Positions 18,153 to 26,347 of a stretch of 64,000 bases of DNA are shown piece by piece. The translations under genes were made by a program, and so were the position numbers. Each line of letters begins with the position of its first letter. The first letter of the stretch is position 1. Origin of the DNA: Flavobacterium album (GTDB taxonomy: Bacteria; Bacteroidota; Bacteroidia; Flavobacteriales; Flavobacteriaceae); the NCBI RefSeq assembly GCF_003096035.1, contig NZ_CP029186.1:2896001-2960000 (forward strand), written 5' to 3'. The notes under the pieces were generated by a model. It worked only from the letters and a program-made list of their open reading frames with translations. It was not told where the DNA came from and did not search any database.

Positions 18153-18983
18153 ATGTCATTACATAATTTCAGGAACTGGACAGACAGATTAAGCGAACAA
18201 GATGAAAAGCATCCGGTGCTGTTTATTGGGCATGGCTCGCCAATGAACGGTATAGAAGATAATGAATTTTCCCGTACATGGGCAAAAATGGGGCAGGAGA
18301 TAGCCCGCCCTAAAGCGGTGCTTGTTATTTCGGCACACTGGCTAACACACGGCACGCATATAACTGCAATGGAAGCGCCAAAGACGATACACGATTTTGG
18401 AGGTTTCCCACAGGCATTGTTCGATGTGCAATATCCTGCTAAAGGCGACCCTGAGCTGGCAGAAGCTGCATCAAAGCTGATCACTTCTACTAATGTTGGC
18501 CTTGACCATGACTGGGGACTGGATCACGGCACGTGGACAGTAGTACGTCACATGTACCCTGATGCGGATATTCCGGTTTTGCAGCTAAGTATTGATTATG
18601 GAATGCCACCGCAATACCATTATAACCTGGCAAAAGAAATTGCTGTCCTACGCAAAAAAGGCGTACTGATAATAGGAAGCGGCAACATGGTGCATAACTT
18701 ACGAATGGTCGATTGGCGCAAACTGAAAGAACCGGAGTACGGTTTTGACTGGGCCATCGAAATGAATGCAGTTTTCAAAGAAAAGATAGGCAACGGTGAC
18801 CATAAAGCGCTCATTGATTACCAAAACCTGAACAAGGCCGCGACACTTGCCATACCTACGCCGGACCATTATTATCCGTTGCTTTATACTTTGGGATTAC
18901 AGGATAGTAAAGATGAAATAAGTTTCTTCAATGATAAATTGGTAGGCGGGTCGCTGAATATGACATCAGTGAAAATCGGGTAA
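18153..18983 (+). CDS. 4,5-DOPA-extradiol-dioxygenase-like protein (YgiD family)
   Basis: A 276-residue cytosolic member of the LigB-like extradiol dioxygenase superfamily. Metal-ligand histidines are expected in FIGHGSPMNG (about 25-34), SAHWLTHGTHI, LDHDWGLDHGTWTV and GSGNMVHNLRM, all intact. The E. coli relative YgiD acts on L-DOPA in vitro; the natural substrate is unknown. It stands alone between cvfB and the toxin-antitoxin pairs and converges on the latter, overlapping the first toxin gene end by 18 bases. Confidence 0.88.
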   Translation: MSLHNFRNWTDRLSEQDEKHPVLFIGHGSPMNGIEDNEFSRTWAKMGQEIARPKAVLVISAHWLTHGTHITAMEAPKTIHDFGGFPQALFDVQYPAKGDPELAEAASKLITSTNVGLDHDWGLDHGTWTVVRHMYPDADIPVLQLSIDYGMPPQYHYNLAKEIAVLRKKGVLIIGSGNMVHNLRMVDWRKLKEPEYGFDWAIEMNAVFKEKIGNGDHKALIDYQNLNKAATLAIPTPDHYYPLLYTLGLQDSKDEISFFNDKLVGGSLNMTSVKIG

Positions 18984-19268
18984 CTTATATTTTTTAGGAT
19001 TTTGCCTTGAATCAAAGATGTTATATATCCTGAATTCATTGTTTCTGACGAGATAAATGATTTTAAAATGCCTTACTATTGCGCGTCTGTAACCTTTTTC
19101 AAGATATTCTTCTATTTGAAATTGCGTTGCAAAAACAATACTTTCTGATTCTGAGATTATTTCTTCAACAATTCTGTCAGCAACAGCAACTCCTGCTTTT
19201 TCAGCATAAAAGATCCATATTTTGTTGAGGGACTTTATGGAACGTTTGGACCAGATTACTTTTTCCAA
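18966..19268 (-). CDS. Type II toxin, RelE/ParE family (pair 1)
   Basis: A 100-residue basic protein with the ParE/RelE fold signature: an N-terminal strand VIWSKRSIKSLNKIWIFYAEKAG, a middle YRRAIVRHFKIIYLV and the end IYNIFDSRQNPKKYK. Such toxins either cut mRNA on the ribosome or poison gyrase; the subgroup cannot be decided. It overlaps its antitoxin gene by 13 bases, as such pairs often do. It differs from the second toxin in all but the core FKIIY...IF...QNPKK segment. Confidence 0.88.
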   Translation of the reverse strand: MEKVIWSKRSIKSLNKIWIFYAEKAGVAVADRIVEEIISESESIVFATQFQIEEYLEKGYRRAIVRHFKIIYLVRNNEFRIYNIFDSRQNPKKYKLPDFH

Positions 19269-19552
19269 GATGCAGCAATCTTCCTGACATCGTCAGAAGT
19301 ATAAAAATTCCCTTCCTCAAAGTCTTTTTCTGCAGCATTAATGTCAGCAATATACTCTGCTCTCGTCAATGGTGTACCATCAACAGTATAGGCAACAATA
19401 TCCTCATCGCTTTCGACTTCATACTGCGTTGCAGGCTCTTTTACAAGCGATTGGTAATTGCTTATAGCATCCTGTATCTGCCAAAGCAATTCGGTGTCGT
19501 CAGTTTCTTCTATTTTTCGAATGATTTCTTGTCTCAGTTTTTCTGTGTTCAT
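19256..19552 (-). CDS. Antitoxin partner (pair 1)
   Basis: A 98-residue acidic protein lying just before and overlapping a RelE/ParE toxin. Residues 10-71 are the same as in the second antitoxin at 19854-20165 except V57I and P61A, while the C-terminal 27 residues (INAAEKDFEEGNFYTSDDVRK onward) are unrelated to it. In most such pairs the C-terminus binds the toxin. The bases before the ATG (TATACGCC) are shared by both copies, which supports this start. Confidence 0.85.
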   Translation of the reverse strand: MNTEKLRQEIIRKIEETDDTELLWQIQDAISNYQSLVKEPATQYEVESDEDIVAYTVDGTPLTRAEYIADINAAEKDFEEGNFYTSDDVRKIAASWKK

Positions 19553-19587
19553 GGCGTATATTTTTTATTAAAGGTATGAAAACACTT

Positions 19588-19887
19588 TTAAAATTTTAGT
19601 TTTTTAGGGTTTTGATGTGTTGGGAATATCTTTAGAATAAGAATCTTATCATCCAGAATTTGATATACAATTTTAAAATTCCATTTAGGGATAAATCGTA
19701 CAGCCGGATTTTTATAGCGTTTTTCTACCGGATACTTTTCAGGGAAAAGGTTTGCAGTTTCAGCCAACTCAAATAGTGTGTGATATACTATGACTGCATT
19801 TTGTGGACTTTCTTCAAAAACAAAATCAAAAATATCCCTCAAGCTTTCAATAGCTACAGGATGCCATTTAACCGGTCTTGTACCCAT
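19588..19887 (-). CDS. Type II toxin, RelE/ParE family (pair 2)
   Basis: A 99-residue protein with the ParE-like pattern VKWHPVAIESLRDIFDFV, VEKRYKNPAVRFIPKWNFKIVYQI and LKIFPTHQNPKKLKF. It overlaps its antitoxin by 34 bases. Only the C-terminal core is clearly alike between this toxin and that of pair 1, although the antitoxin N-termini are almost identical. Confidence 0.87.
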   Translation of the reverse strand: MGTRPVKWHPVAIESLRDIFDFVFEESPQNAVIVYHTLFELAETANLFPEKYPVEKRYKNPAVRFIPKWNFKIVYQILDDKILILKIFPTHQNPKKLKF

Positions 19888-20165
19888 TTATCCATTTGAG
19901 CTTTAACTTCGTGATGTGGAATTCCTTTCTCATTACTATTGATAATCGAATCAATATCAGCAATATACTCTGCTCTTGTCAACGCTGTGCCATCAATAGT
20001 ATATGCAACGATATCCTCATCGCTTTCGACCTCATATTGCGTTGCAGGCTCTTTTACAAGGGATTGGTAATTGCTTATGGCATCCTGTATTTGCCAAAGC
20101 AATTCGGTATCATCGGTTTCCTCAATTTTCCGGATTATCTTTTCTTTTAAGCTTTGTGTGTCCAT
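19854..20165 (-). CDS. Antitoxin partner (pair 2)
   Basis: About 103 residues from the ATG at 20165. An in-frame ATG at 20183 (adding MKNIYA) exists, but copy 1 has no such codon while both share TATACGCC-ATG, so 20165 is preferred. It carries the common N-terminal block (IIRKIEETDDTELLWQIQDA) and a different C-terminus (IINSNEKGIPHHEVKAQMDKW). It is the first gene of the four-gene toxin-antitoxin block. Confidence 0.85.
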   Translation of the reverse strand: MDTQSLKEKIIRKIEETDDTELLWQIQDAISNYQSLVKEPATQYEVESDEDIVAYTIDGTALTRAEYIADIDSIINSNEKGIPHHEVKAQMDKWVQDRLNGIL

Positions 20166-20201
20166 GGCGTATATATTTTTCACTAAGTTATGAAAAATAC
20201 T

Positions 20202-21377
20202 TTATTCCGGTAAATCGTCTTTATCTTCTTTTATTGGATACTTGCCAAACATGGGAGACATCTTCCATATCTTATAAGGCTTGTAGGAGAATTTGTTAGA
20301 CAATGCGATCATCGTCACGGTATCACTTTTCAGTGTAACATACGAAGACGTATTGCCATGCCACCAGCCATTGTGGTAAAACAGCTTTTCGCCGGTTTCC
20401 CATTCATGCATACGGATACCCAGGCCATAATTCTTTTCGCCTTTATGCTCATAGCTATATCCCTGGAAAACCTGTTTGTAAAGCTTCGGGTCAAGGAAGC
20501 TTTTGGAATAGGTGGCAAGGTCGAATTTCAGCAGGTCACGCGGAGTGGAATAAATATTCTTATCACCATATACATCGTCAAGGAAATCGAAATCATACAG
20601 CACGCCATTGCCTTTATAGGAAAGGCTTACTTTGGTTTTATCTTTTTCGTAATCGAAAACAAAAGTGTTCTTCATGCCTAGTGGCTCAAAGATCATCTTT
20701 TTCATTGCCTCTCGGTAATTCATCTCAGTAACTTTCTCTATAACAAGCGCAAGGATGGCATAATTGGTATTACAATAGCCGAATTTTTTGTCGGGCTGGA
20801 AGTACAGATTGAATTTATGTTCTGCTAATAGGTTGAGTATATCCTGATTGTGAAGCATGCTACGGTCCCAGATAGCCCGGTCATCGCTAAAATAGGCATA
20901 ATTGGGAAGCCCGCTGCGATGGTTCAGCAGCATCTTTATAGTTATGGTCTCATATGGGAACTCAGGCAGTATGGTATTTACTTTCTGGTCGAGGTCCAGC
21001 TGTTTCCCGTCAATCAGCTTCAGTACGAGTGCAGCAGTGAGCACTTTGCTTACAGAAGCGAGATGTATAGGTGTATCGGCAGTTATCGCCGATTTATCTT
21101 TCCTGTTGGAATAGCCTCCGTAATGTTCAAAAATTATCTCTCCGTTTTTAGCTACTAAAAAACCGCCACTAAGGTCATCTTTTGGCCAGATCTTGCCATA
21201 ATAATGGGAAACACTTGTTTGCTTTTGCTTTATATATTTTTTGTCAAGCTTGTTAAAAGCTACATAAAATGGTGATCCGGTTGTCGCGGCTGTATTTTCG
21301 GCAATTTGCTTGTCCTCTTTTTTACATGATAAAATCGAGAGCAGGAATATATAGGGTAATAGTCGTAAAAATCTCAT
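20202..21377 (-). CDS. Serine hydrolase of the beta-lactamase/penicillin-binding family, lipoprotein
   Basis: About 391 residues from the ATG at 21377 (MRFLRLLPYIFLLSILSCKK); an ATG at 21413 would put 12 extra residues before a clear lipoprotein signal, so the later start is chosen. The lipobox is LSILSC. The catalytic motifs of this class C-like family are present: HLASVSK (SxxK), YCNTNYA (YxN) and, near the end, HNGWWHGNTS in place of the KTG box. It probably acts on peptidoglycan-like or ester substrates in the periplasm. Substrate unknown. Confidence 0.88.
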   Translation of the reverse strand: MRFLRLLPYIFLLSILSCKKEDKQIAENTAATTGSPFYVAFNKLDKKYIKQKQTSVSHYYGKIWPKDDLSGGFLVAKNGEIIFEHYGGYSNRKDKSAITADTPIHLASVSKVLTAALVLKLIDGKQLDLDQKVNTILPEFPYETITIKMLLNHRSGLPNYAYFSDDRAIWDRSMLHNQDILNLLAEHKFNLYFQPDKKFGYCNTNYAILALVIEKVTEMNYREAMKKMIFEPLGMKNTFVFDYEKDKTKVSLSYKGNGVLYDFDFLDDVYGDKNIYSTPRDLLKFDLATYSKSFLDPKLYKQVFQGYSYEHKGEKNYGLGIRMHEWETGEKLFYHNGWWHGNTSSYVTLKSDTVTMIALSNKFSYKPYKIWKMSPMFGKYPIKEDKDDLPE

Positions 21378-21550
21378 TTGTGAATGCGTAAAACGGCAAA
21401 TATAGCTAAACAATGCGTTTGGGGATACCTTTTAAAATAAGGTTAACATATAAGATTTTATTTATTGCTTAACGAAAAGTTAATGTTTTGACTCCAAACA
21501 ATTTATAATATCTATTACTTTTTCTTTAAATTCAGGGGATCTTAATTTTT

Positions 21551-21581
21551 ATTGGTTAATGCAAAAAATCCCTTATTTTTA
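21551..21581 (+). promoter_or_regulatory. Candidate promoter of menB
   Basis: ATTG (21551-21554), a 19-base spacer and TATTTTTA (21574-21581) resemble the Bacteroidota consensus TTTG-N19-TAnnTTTG, each with one mismatch. The menB start is 20 bases downstream. Confidence 0.45.
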
Positions 21582-21601
21582 CAGTAAATATATTATTCGG
21601 A

Positions 21602-22444
21602 ATGGACAAGATAAACTGGAAAACCGTAAAGGAATTTGAAGATATAACGTATAAAAAATGCGATGGTGTAGCACGTATCGCCTTCAACAGGCCGGATGTG
21701 CGCAATGCCTTTCGTCCTAAAACGACAGCCGAGCTTTTTGAGGCTTTCATTGATGCAAGGGAAGATACTTCTATAGGTGTTGTACTGCTTTCTGCCGAGG
21801 GGCCGTCTTCAAGGGACGGCATCTATTCGTTTTGCAGCGGCGGCGACCAGAAAGCGCGCGGACAGCAGGGCTATGTAGGCGATGACGGTATGCACAGGCT
21901 AAATATCCTTGAGGTGCAGCGTCTGATACGTTTTATGCCAAAAGTGGTTATCGCCGTAGTTCCCGGATGGGCCGTAGGAGGAGGGCACAGCCTCCATGTG
22001 GTGTGCGACCTTACGCTTGCAAGCAAAGAGCATGCGATCTTTAAGCAGACCGATGCCGATGTTACCAGCTTTGACGGTGGCTATGGATCGGCTTATCTTG
22101 CCAAGATGGTAGGGCAGAAGCGTGCCAGGGAAATTTTCTTTTTAGGCCGCAATTATTCGGCGCAGGATGCGTATGAGATGGGGATGGTAAATGCCGTTAT
22201 CCCGCATGCCGAGCTTGAAGATACCGCATACGAATGGGCACAGGAAATATTGGCAAAATCGCCCACATCCATCAAAATGCTGAAGTTTGCCTTCAACCTT
22301 ACCGATGATGGTATGGTAGGGCAGCAGGTATTTGCCGGAGAGGCTACCCGTCTTACCTACATGACCGACGAAGCCAAAGAAGGCCGTGATGCTTTTCTTG
22401 AAAAGAGGAAGCCTAACTTTAAAGATATCAAATGGATACCTTAA
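21602..22444 (+). CDS. menB: 1,4-dihydroxy-2-naphthoyl-CoA synthase
   Basis: MenB closes the second ring of menaquinone by an intramolecular Claisen reaction on o-succinylbenzoyl-CoA, in the cytosol. The 280-residue crotonase-fold protein carries KCDGVARIAFNRPDVRNAFRP, the oxyanion segment YSFCSGGDQKARG, GWAVGGGHSLHVVCDLTLAS and the QTDADVTSFDGGYGSAYLA segment. These are diagnostic for MenB rather than other enoyl-CoA hydratases. It is the first of a block including menA and menC. Confidence 0.96.
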   Translation: MDKINWKTVKEFEDITYKKCDGVARIAFNRPDVRNAFRPKTTAELFEAFIDAREDTSIGVVLLSAEGPSSRDGIYSFCSGGDQKARGQQGYVGDDGMHRLNILEVQRLIRFMPKVVIAVVPGWAVGGGHSLHVVCDLTLASKEHAIFKQTDADVTSFDGGYGSAYLAKMVGQKRAREIFFLGRNYSAQDAYEMGMVNAVIPHAELEDTAYEWAQEILAKSPTSIKMLKFAFNLTDDGMVGQQVFAGEATRLTYMTDEAKEGRDAFLEKRKPNFKDIKWIP

Positions 22445-22488
22445 ATTTAAATTTCAAAAAGCAATATCCAAATCACAAACCCTGATCG

Positions 22489-23016
22489 ATGGAAAATTTT
22501 ACCAATGAATCTATCGACACCACATTGCTTCCAAAATTTGAGGAAGAAAAGCTGACGCCGTTACATCCATCATATTTAAAGGTCGTTTGGCTTAACCTTG
22601 CTATTATATTTATAGTTGTTGCATTGGCGGCCGGCACAATTTTTTATTTTGGAGAAGAAGTTCGTCCGTACTGGCTTCCGGTTGCTATAGCCTATTTTGT
22701 CCTGCTATCGCTTTCTGTACTAGTATCATACATTAATTTCAGGAACAGGGGTTTTGCTTTCCGCACACACGATGTAATATACCGGAGCGGCGCCATTGCT
22801 ATAACGACGGCCATAATACCGTACAACAGGGCGCAGCACGTTGCCATGCATGAAGGCTGGCTATCGCGGCGGCTTGGCCTGGCAGAGGTGGAAATATTTA
22901 CGGCAGGCGGTGATAAAAGCGATATAAAGATACCGGGGCTTGAAAAAGAGCATGCAGAGAATATTAAGCAGCTGCTTATGGGCAAAATCCTAAAACAGGA
23001 TAATGATGACCAATGA
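22489..23016 (+). CDS. PH domain-containing membrane protein (YdbS-like)
   Basis: A 175-residue protein with two transmembrane helices (LAIIFIVVALAAGTIFYF and WLPVAIAYFVLLSLSVLVSY) followed by one bacterial PH-like domain of the bPH_2 type (FRTHDVIYRSGAIAITTAIIPYNRAQHVAMHEG...AEVEIFTAGG). It overlaps the next gene by 14 bases and the two are a standard YdbS-YdbT pair. The function in Bacteroidota is unknown; in Bacillus, YdbS and YdbT are linked to resistance to a bacteriocin of another strain. Confidence 0.87.
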   Translation: MENFTNESIDTTLLPKFEEEKLTPLHPSYLKVVWLNLAIIFIVVALAAGTIFYFGEEVRPYWLPVAIAYFVLLSLSVLVSYINFRNRGFAFRTHDVIYRSGAIAITTAIIPYNRAQHVAMHEGWLSRRLGLAEVEIFTAGGDKSDIKIPGLEKEHAENIKQLLMGKILKQDNDDQ

Positions 23017-24523
23017 TTTCAGCCAGCCACAGCGGCAATCCCTGGTAGGGGTTGTCATTATGTTCGGGAATACCTTCCAGAAAACCGTACGTGCGCTTTG
23101 GCCGATACTGATCATCTGGGTATTAAAGATCAATCAGTTCAACAAAGCTTATCTTGGTATTGGCGCTTTGGCAGTATTTCTTCTGATAGCCATTATAGCT
23201 TATTTCAGGTACCTCAATTTTACTTTCCAATTGGATGAGGAAAATGAGGAGTTTATAATTAAAGAAGGTGTTTTCAATAAAACCCGGCTTGCCATTCCGC
23301 TGGACAAGATACAGCAGGTGAGCATCAACCAATCGTTGCTGCAAAGGATCATTGGGGTACATGCCCTTGAAGTAGACACAGCGGGGACCGGAAAAAAAGA
23401 GGTCACTATTAAGGCTATTTCCCACGAGCTTGCCATTTCACTGAAAGAACGCCTTCTCGACGGGGCACGCGATAGCAAAAGTGTTAATTATGCTATTGAT
23501 GCCACTGTTGAAGAGAGGGAAACAGCAAAATCCCATGCTTTTATACAAATAAGCCTTTTGAGCCTCATAAAGACAGGCGTTACATCTAATTATGTGCGCA
23601 CCTTCGCACTGCTGCTGGCATTTGTGATCACTACATTTCAGCACATTGATGAATACGCAGGGCTGGCGGGCTTTAGCACCGATCCGTTGGATGATTACAT
23701 CACTGTAGAAGTTATGCTCAAATTTCTTGCATTCATCATAGTGGGTATAATGGCGCTCATTATTGTCATTAACCTGGTTAGGACTATCATTAAATATTTC
23801 GGATATAAGATAACCCGGCAAAAAGACTCCCTGTTATTATCGTATGGGCTCATCAATACCAAGAATACGATATTGCGCCCGGATAAAGTGCAGATTGTTA
23901 CCGTAACCCGGAATTTCTTCCAGAAAAAGCTGGACATCCAGGACCTTAAGATCAGGCAGGCCTCCAACAGGGAGGCTAACAACCATGACCAGAAGAAAAC
24001 AGCTATAGAAATACCGGGCTGCAATAATTCGGAAAAGGATGTATTGCTTGAATTCTTGCTTGGCGAAGTTCCGCATCGGGGTGTGGTGCTAAAGCCCAAC
24101 ATACGCAAGATGCTGGTTCCAACTGTCATATTTTTAATTATCCCGTTATCGGCCTATTTTTGGATCGCCAATACCGTTGGCCCGAAGCTGTTCAATTTTA
24201 TATTGTTCTTACCGGCATATGTGCTTCTTGTCGGTGTCATGATCTATTTCGGGTTCAGGCACAGCAGGTTGTTTGTCAATGACGATTTTATTATCCGGCA
24301 AAGCGGTGCCTGGGATGTTGAAAATGATTTTGTTGCCCCGCACAAGATACAGACGATCTCGCTAACGCAATATTTCTGGCAGAAAGGTTCTGATATCGGC
24401 ATCGTTTCACTGCATACGGCCGGTGGTACGATCTATTTCGGACTGGCAAATTATACAAAACTTAAGCAGTTCGTAAATTACTGGCTGTACCAGGTAGAAA
24501 CAGGGAAGAAGCATTGGATGTAA
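23003..24523 (+). CDS. PH domain-containing membrane protein (YdbT-like)
   Basis: A 506-residue membrane protein made of three successive units, each with a helix pair and a bPH_2-type domain. The repeating signature is seen in FIIKEGVFNKTRLAIPLDKIQQVSINQ, then LLLSYGLINTKNTILRPDKVQIVTV, then FIIRQSGAWDVENDFVAPHKIQTISL. It overlaps the smaller partner gene. Two adjacent ATG codons (23003 and 23006) are equally possible starts. Its place between menB and menA may be simple co-transcription rather than a role in quinone synthesis. Confidence 0.87.
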   Translation: MMTNDFSQPQRQSLVGVVIMFGNTFQKTVRALWPILIIWVLKINQFNKAYLGIGALAVFLLIAIIAYFRYLNFTFQLDEENEEFIIKEGVFNKTRLAIPLDKIQQVSINQSLLQRIIGVHALEVDTAGTGKKEVTIKAISHELAISLKERLLDGARDSKSVNYAIDATVEERETAKSHAFIQISLLSLIKTGVTSNYVRTFALLLAFVITTFQHIDEYAGLAGFSTDPLDDYITVEVMLKFLAFIIVGIMALIIVINLVRTIIKYFGYKITRQKDSLLLSYGLINTKNTILRPDKVQIVTVTRNFFQKKLDIQDLKIRQASNREANNHDQKKTAIEIPGCNNSEKDVLLEFLLGEVPHRGVVLKPNIRKMLVPTVIFLIIPLSAYFWIANTVGPKLFNFILFLPAYVLLVGVMIYFGFRHSRLFVNDDFIIRQSGAWDVENDFVAPHKIQTISLTQYFWQKGSDIGIVSLHTAGGTIYFGLANYTKLKQFVNYWLYQVETGKKHWM

Positions 24524-24616
24524 ACGTGAAGATTATTGGATATTAGACTGTTAGATTTTTAGACTTGGTAACAAATAACCAAATCCACAAATAACCAAAA
24601 TAAACATTTATTAAAA

Positions 24617-25519
24617 ATGTCAAATACAAAAGCATGGCTGCAGGCCGCACGTTTAAGGACGCTGCCATTATCGGTTTCCGGAATATTAGTAGGCAGTTTT
24701 TATGCCTGGTCAAAAGGATTAATGAACGGAGGCATACTTGCATTCGCGCTGCTCACGACGCTGGGGCTTCAGGTGCTCTCTAATTTTGCCAATGACTATG
24801 GCGATGGCGTGAAAGGTACGGATAATGAGAACCGCATAGGTCCGCAACGCGCTATACAAAGCGGTGCAATTACCGTGGAAGCTATGAAAAAAGGTATTAT
24901 CATTACGGCACTGCTCACACTTATAACGGCGGTCACATTGATTTATCTTTCATTTGGGAAAGAGAATTTCACCTATTCCGTTTTCTTTTTCTTTTTAGGA
25001 TTGGCTGCTATTGCCGCCGCCATAAAATATACTGTAGGGAGTTCGGCCTATGGCTACAGAGGTTTGGGCGACCTGTTTGTATTTATCTTTTTTGGATTGG
25101 TGAGCGTTATCGGCTGCTATTTTCTTTTTGCCAAAGAGATCGACCCGCTGATCGTACTTCCGGCTATTTCAGTTGGATTACTGAGCGTAGCAGTACTGAA
25201 CCTGAACAATATGCGCGACCAGGTGTCGGATGCTATGTCGGGGAAGAACACACTGGTAGTAAAAATAGGTGCGGAAAAGGCGAAAATATATCATTATACT
25301 ATCATAATTATAGCATTGGTATTGGTGCTATTATTCGCGGTACTTTGTAACTTTCAGCCTTTGCAGTACCTGTTTTTAATAGCATACATACCTTTCATTA
25401 TGCACCTGAAAACAGTTGCCAAAAATACCGTACCGCGCGACCTCGATCCTGAATTGAAGAAAGTAGCATTAGGAACGTTTTTTATATCTTTACTCCTTTG
25501 CATAGTGCTTCAATTTTAG
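24617..25519 (+). CDS. menA: 1,4-dihydroxy-2-naphthoate polyprenyltransferase
   Basis: MenA attaches the polyprenyl tail to dihydroxynaphthoate in the inner membrane. The 300-residue UbiA-family protein has the first metal-diphosphate motif in NFANDYGDGVKGTDNENRIG (about 58-77) and the second in NNMRDQVSDAMSGKNTL (about 196-212), with eight or so helices between and after. The Gly-Pro-Gln-Arg-Ala segment after the first motif is typical of MenA. The spacer before it contains AAATAACCAAA twice. Confidence 0.95.
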   Translation: MSNTKAWLQAARLRTLPLSVSGILVGSFYAWSKGLMNGGILAFALLTTLGLQVLSNFANDYGDGVKGTDNENRIGPQRAIQSGAITVEAMKKGIIITALLTLITAVTLIYLSFGKENFTYSVFFFFLGLAAIAAAIKYTVGSSAYGYRGLGDLFVFIFFGLVSVIGCYFLFAKEIDPLIVLPAISVGLLSVAVLNLNNMRDQVSDAMSGKNTLVVKIGAEKAKIYHYTIIIIALVLVLLFAVLCNFQPLQYLFLIAYIPFIMHLKTVAKNTVPRDLDPELKKVALGTFFISLLLCIVLQF

Positions 25520-25542
25520 GATTGAATACCCCTGTTGCAGGC

Positions 25543-25572
25543 ATCGGACCTCCGACCTCCGACATCGGACAT
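25543..25572. repeat. Word-repeat spacer (ATCGGA/CCTCCGA)
   Basis: ATCGGAC and CCTCCGA each occur twice in 30 bases (ATCGGACCTCCGACCTCCGA then CATCGGACAT). It belongs to the same class of spacer as those near 11.3, 18.1 and 63.4 kb. Confidence 0.5.
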
Positions 25573-25601
25573 AAATAACAAATAACTATATAACATCAAC
25601 T

Positions 25602-26279
25602 ATGAAAATTACTTTTTACGGCCACGCAAGCCTCGGGATAGAGGTAGGGGGCAAAAACATTATTGTAGACCCTTATATTACTGCCAACGAAATGGCATCA
25701 CACATAAACATCAACGAGCTTAAAGCAGATTACATTCTGATCACCCACGCCCATGGCGACCATATTCTTGATGTTGAAGCAATTGCCAATAACACCGGCG
25801 CTACGATAGTTTCCAATGCTGAAATTACAAGCTATTATGAAAAGAAAGGCTTTAACGTGCACCCGATGAACCACGGCGGCAGCTGGAAATTTGATTTCGG
25901 TAAAGTGAAATATGTTACGGCAGTACACTCAAGCTCGTTCCCGGATGGCAGCTATGGAGGAAACCAGGGTGGTTTTGTGATCGAAAGCGAGCACAAGAAT
26001 ATTTATATCGCAGGAGATACGGCGCTTACCTACGATATGAAATTGATTCCTTTGCGTACGAAGCTCGATCTTGCCATCCTCCCGATAGGCAGTAATTTTA
26101 CTATGGATGTGGAGGATGCCATTATTGCGTCCGATTTCCTTGAATGTGATAAAGTGCTTGGCTACCATTACGATACCTTTGGCTATATAAAAATCAACCA
26201 TGAGGAATCCATCAAAAAATTCTTTGATAAAGGAAAAGACCTGATGTTGTTGCCAATTGGAGAATCAATAGAATTATAA
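25602..26279 (+). CDS. UPF0173-type metal-dependent hydrolase, metallo-beta-lactamase fold
   Basis: A 225-residue cytosolic protein with the zinc-site motif ITHAHGDHILD (about 48-58), further ligands expected in VHSSSFPDG and AGDTALTYD, and a histidine near the end in LGYHYDTFGYI. It has the compact form of UPF0173 hydrolases (MKITFYGHASLGIEVGGKNIIVDPY start). The substrate is unknown. It lies between menA and menC in the same direction. Confidence 0.9.
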   Translation: MKITFYGHASLGIEVGGKNIIVDPYITANEMASHININELKADYILITHAHGDHILDVEAIANNTGATIVSNAEITSYYEKKGFNVHPMNHGGSWKFDFGKVKYVTAVHSSSFPDGSYGGNQGGFVIESEHKNIYIAGDTALTYDMKLIPLRTKLDLAILPIGSNFTMDVEDAIIASDFLECDKVLGYHYDTFGYIKINHEESIKKFFDKGKDLMLLPIGESIEL

Positions 26280-26288
26280 ATCTTTTTT

Positions 26289-26337
26289 GCCACGAATTAC
26301 ACAAATTATCACTAACTAAATTAGTGTAATTCGTGGC
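26289..26337. repeat. Inverted repeat GCCACGAATTACAC upstream of menC
   Basis: Arms 26289-26307 and 26319-26337 are reverse complements at 18 of 19 positions, with an 11-base loop. The right arm contains an in-frame GTG (26333) that mimics a start codon for menC. I recall very similar CGTGGC/AATTCGTG elements from intergenic regions of many Flavobacteriaceae. Confidence 0.8.
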
Positions 26338-26347
26338 TGAAAATACT

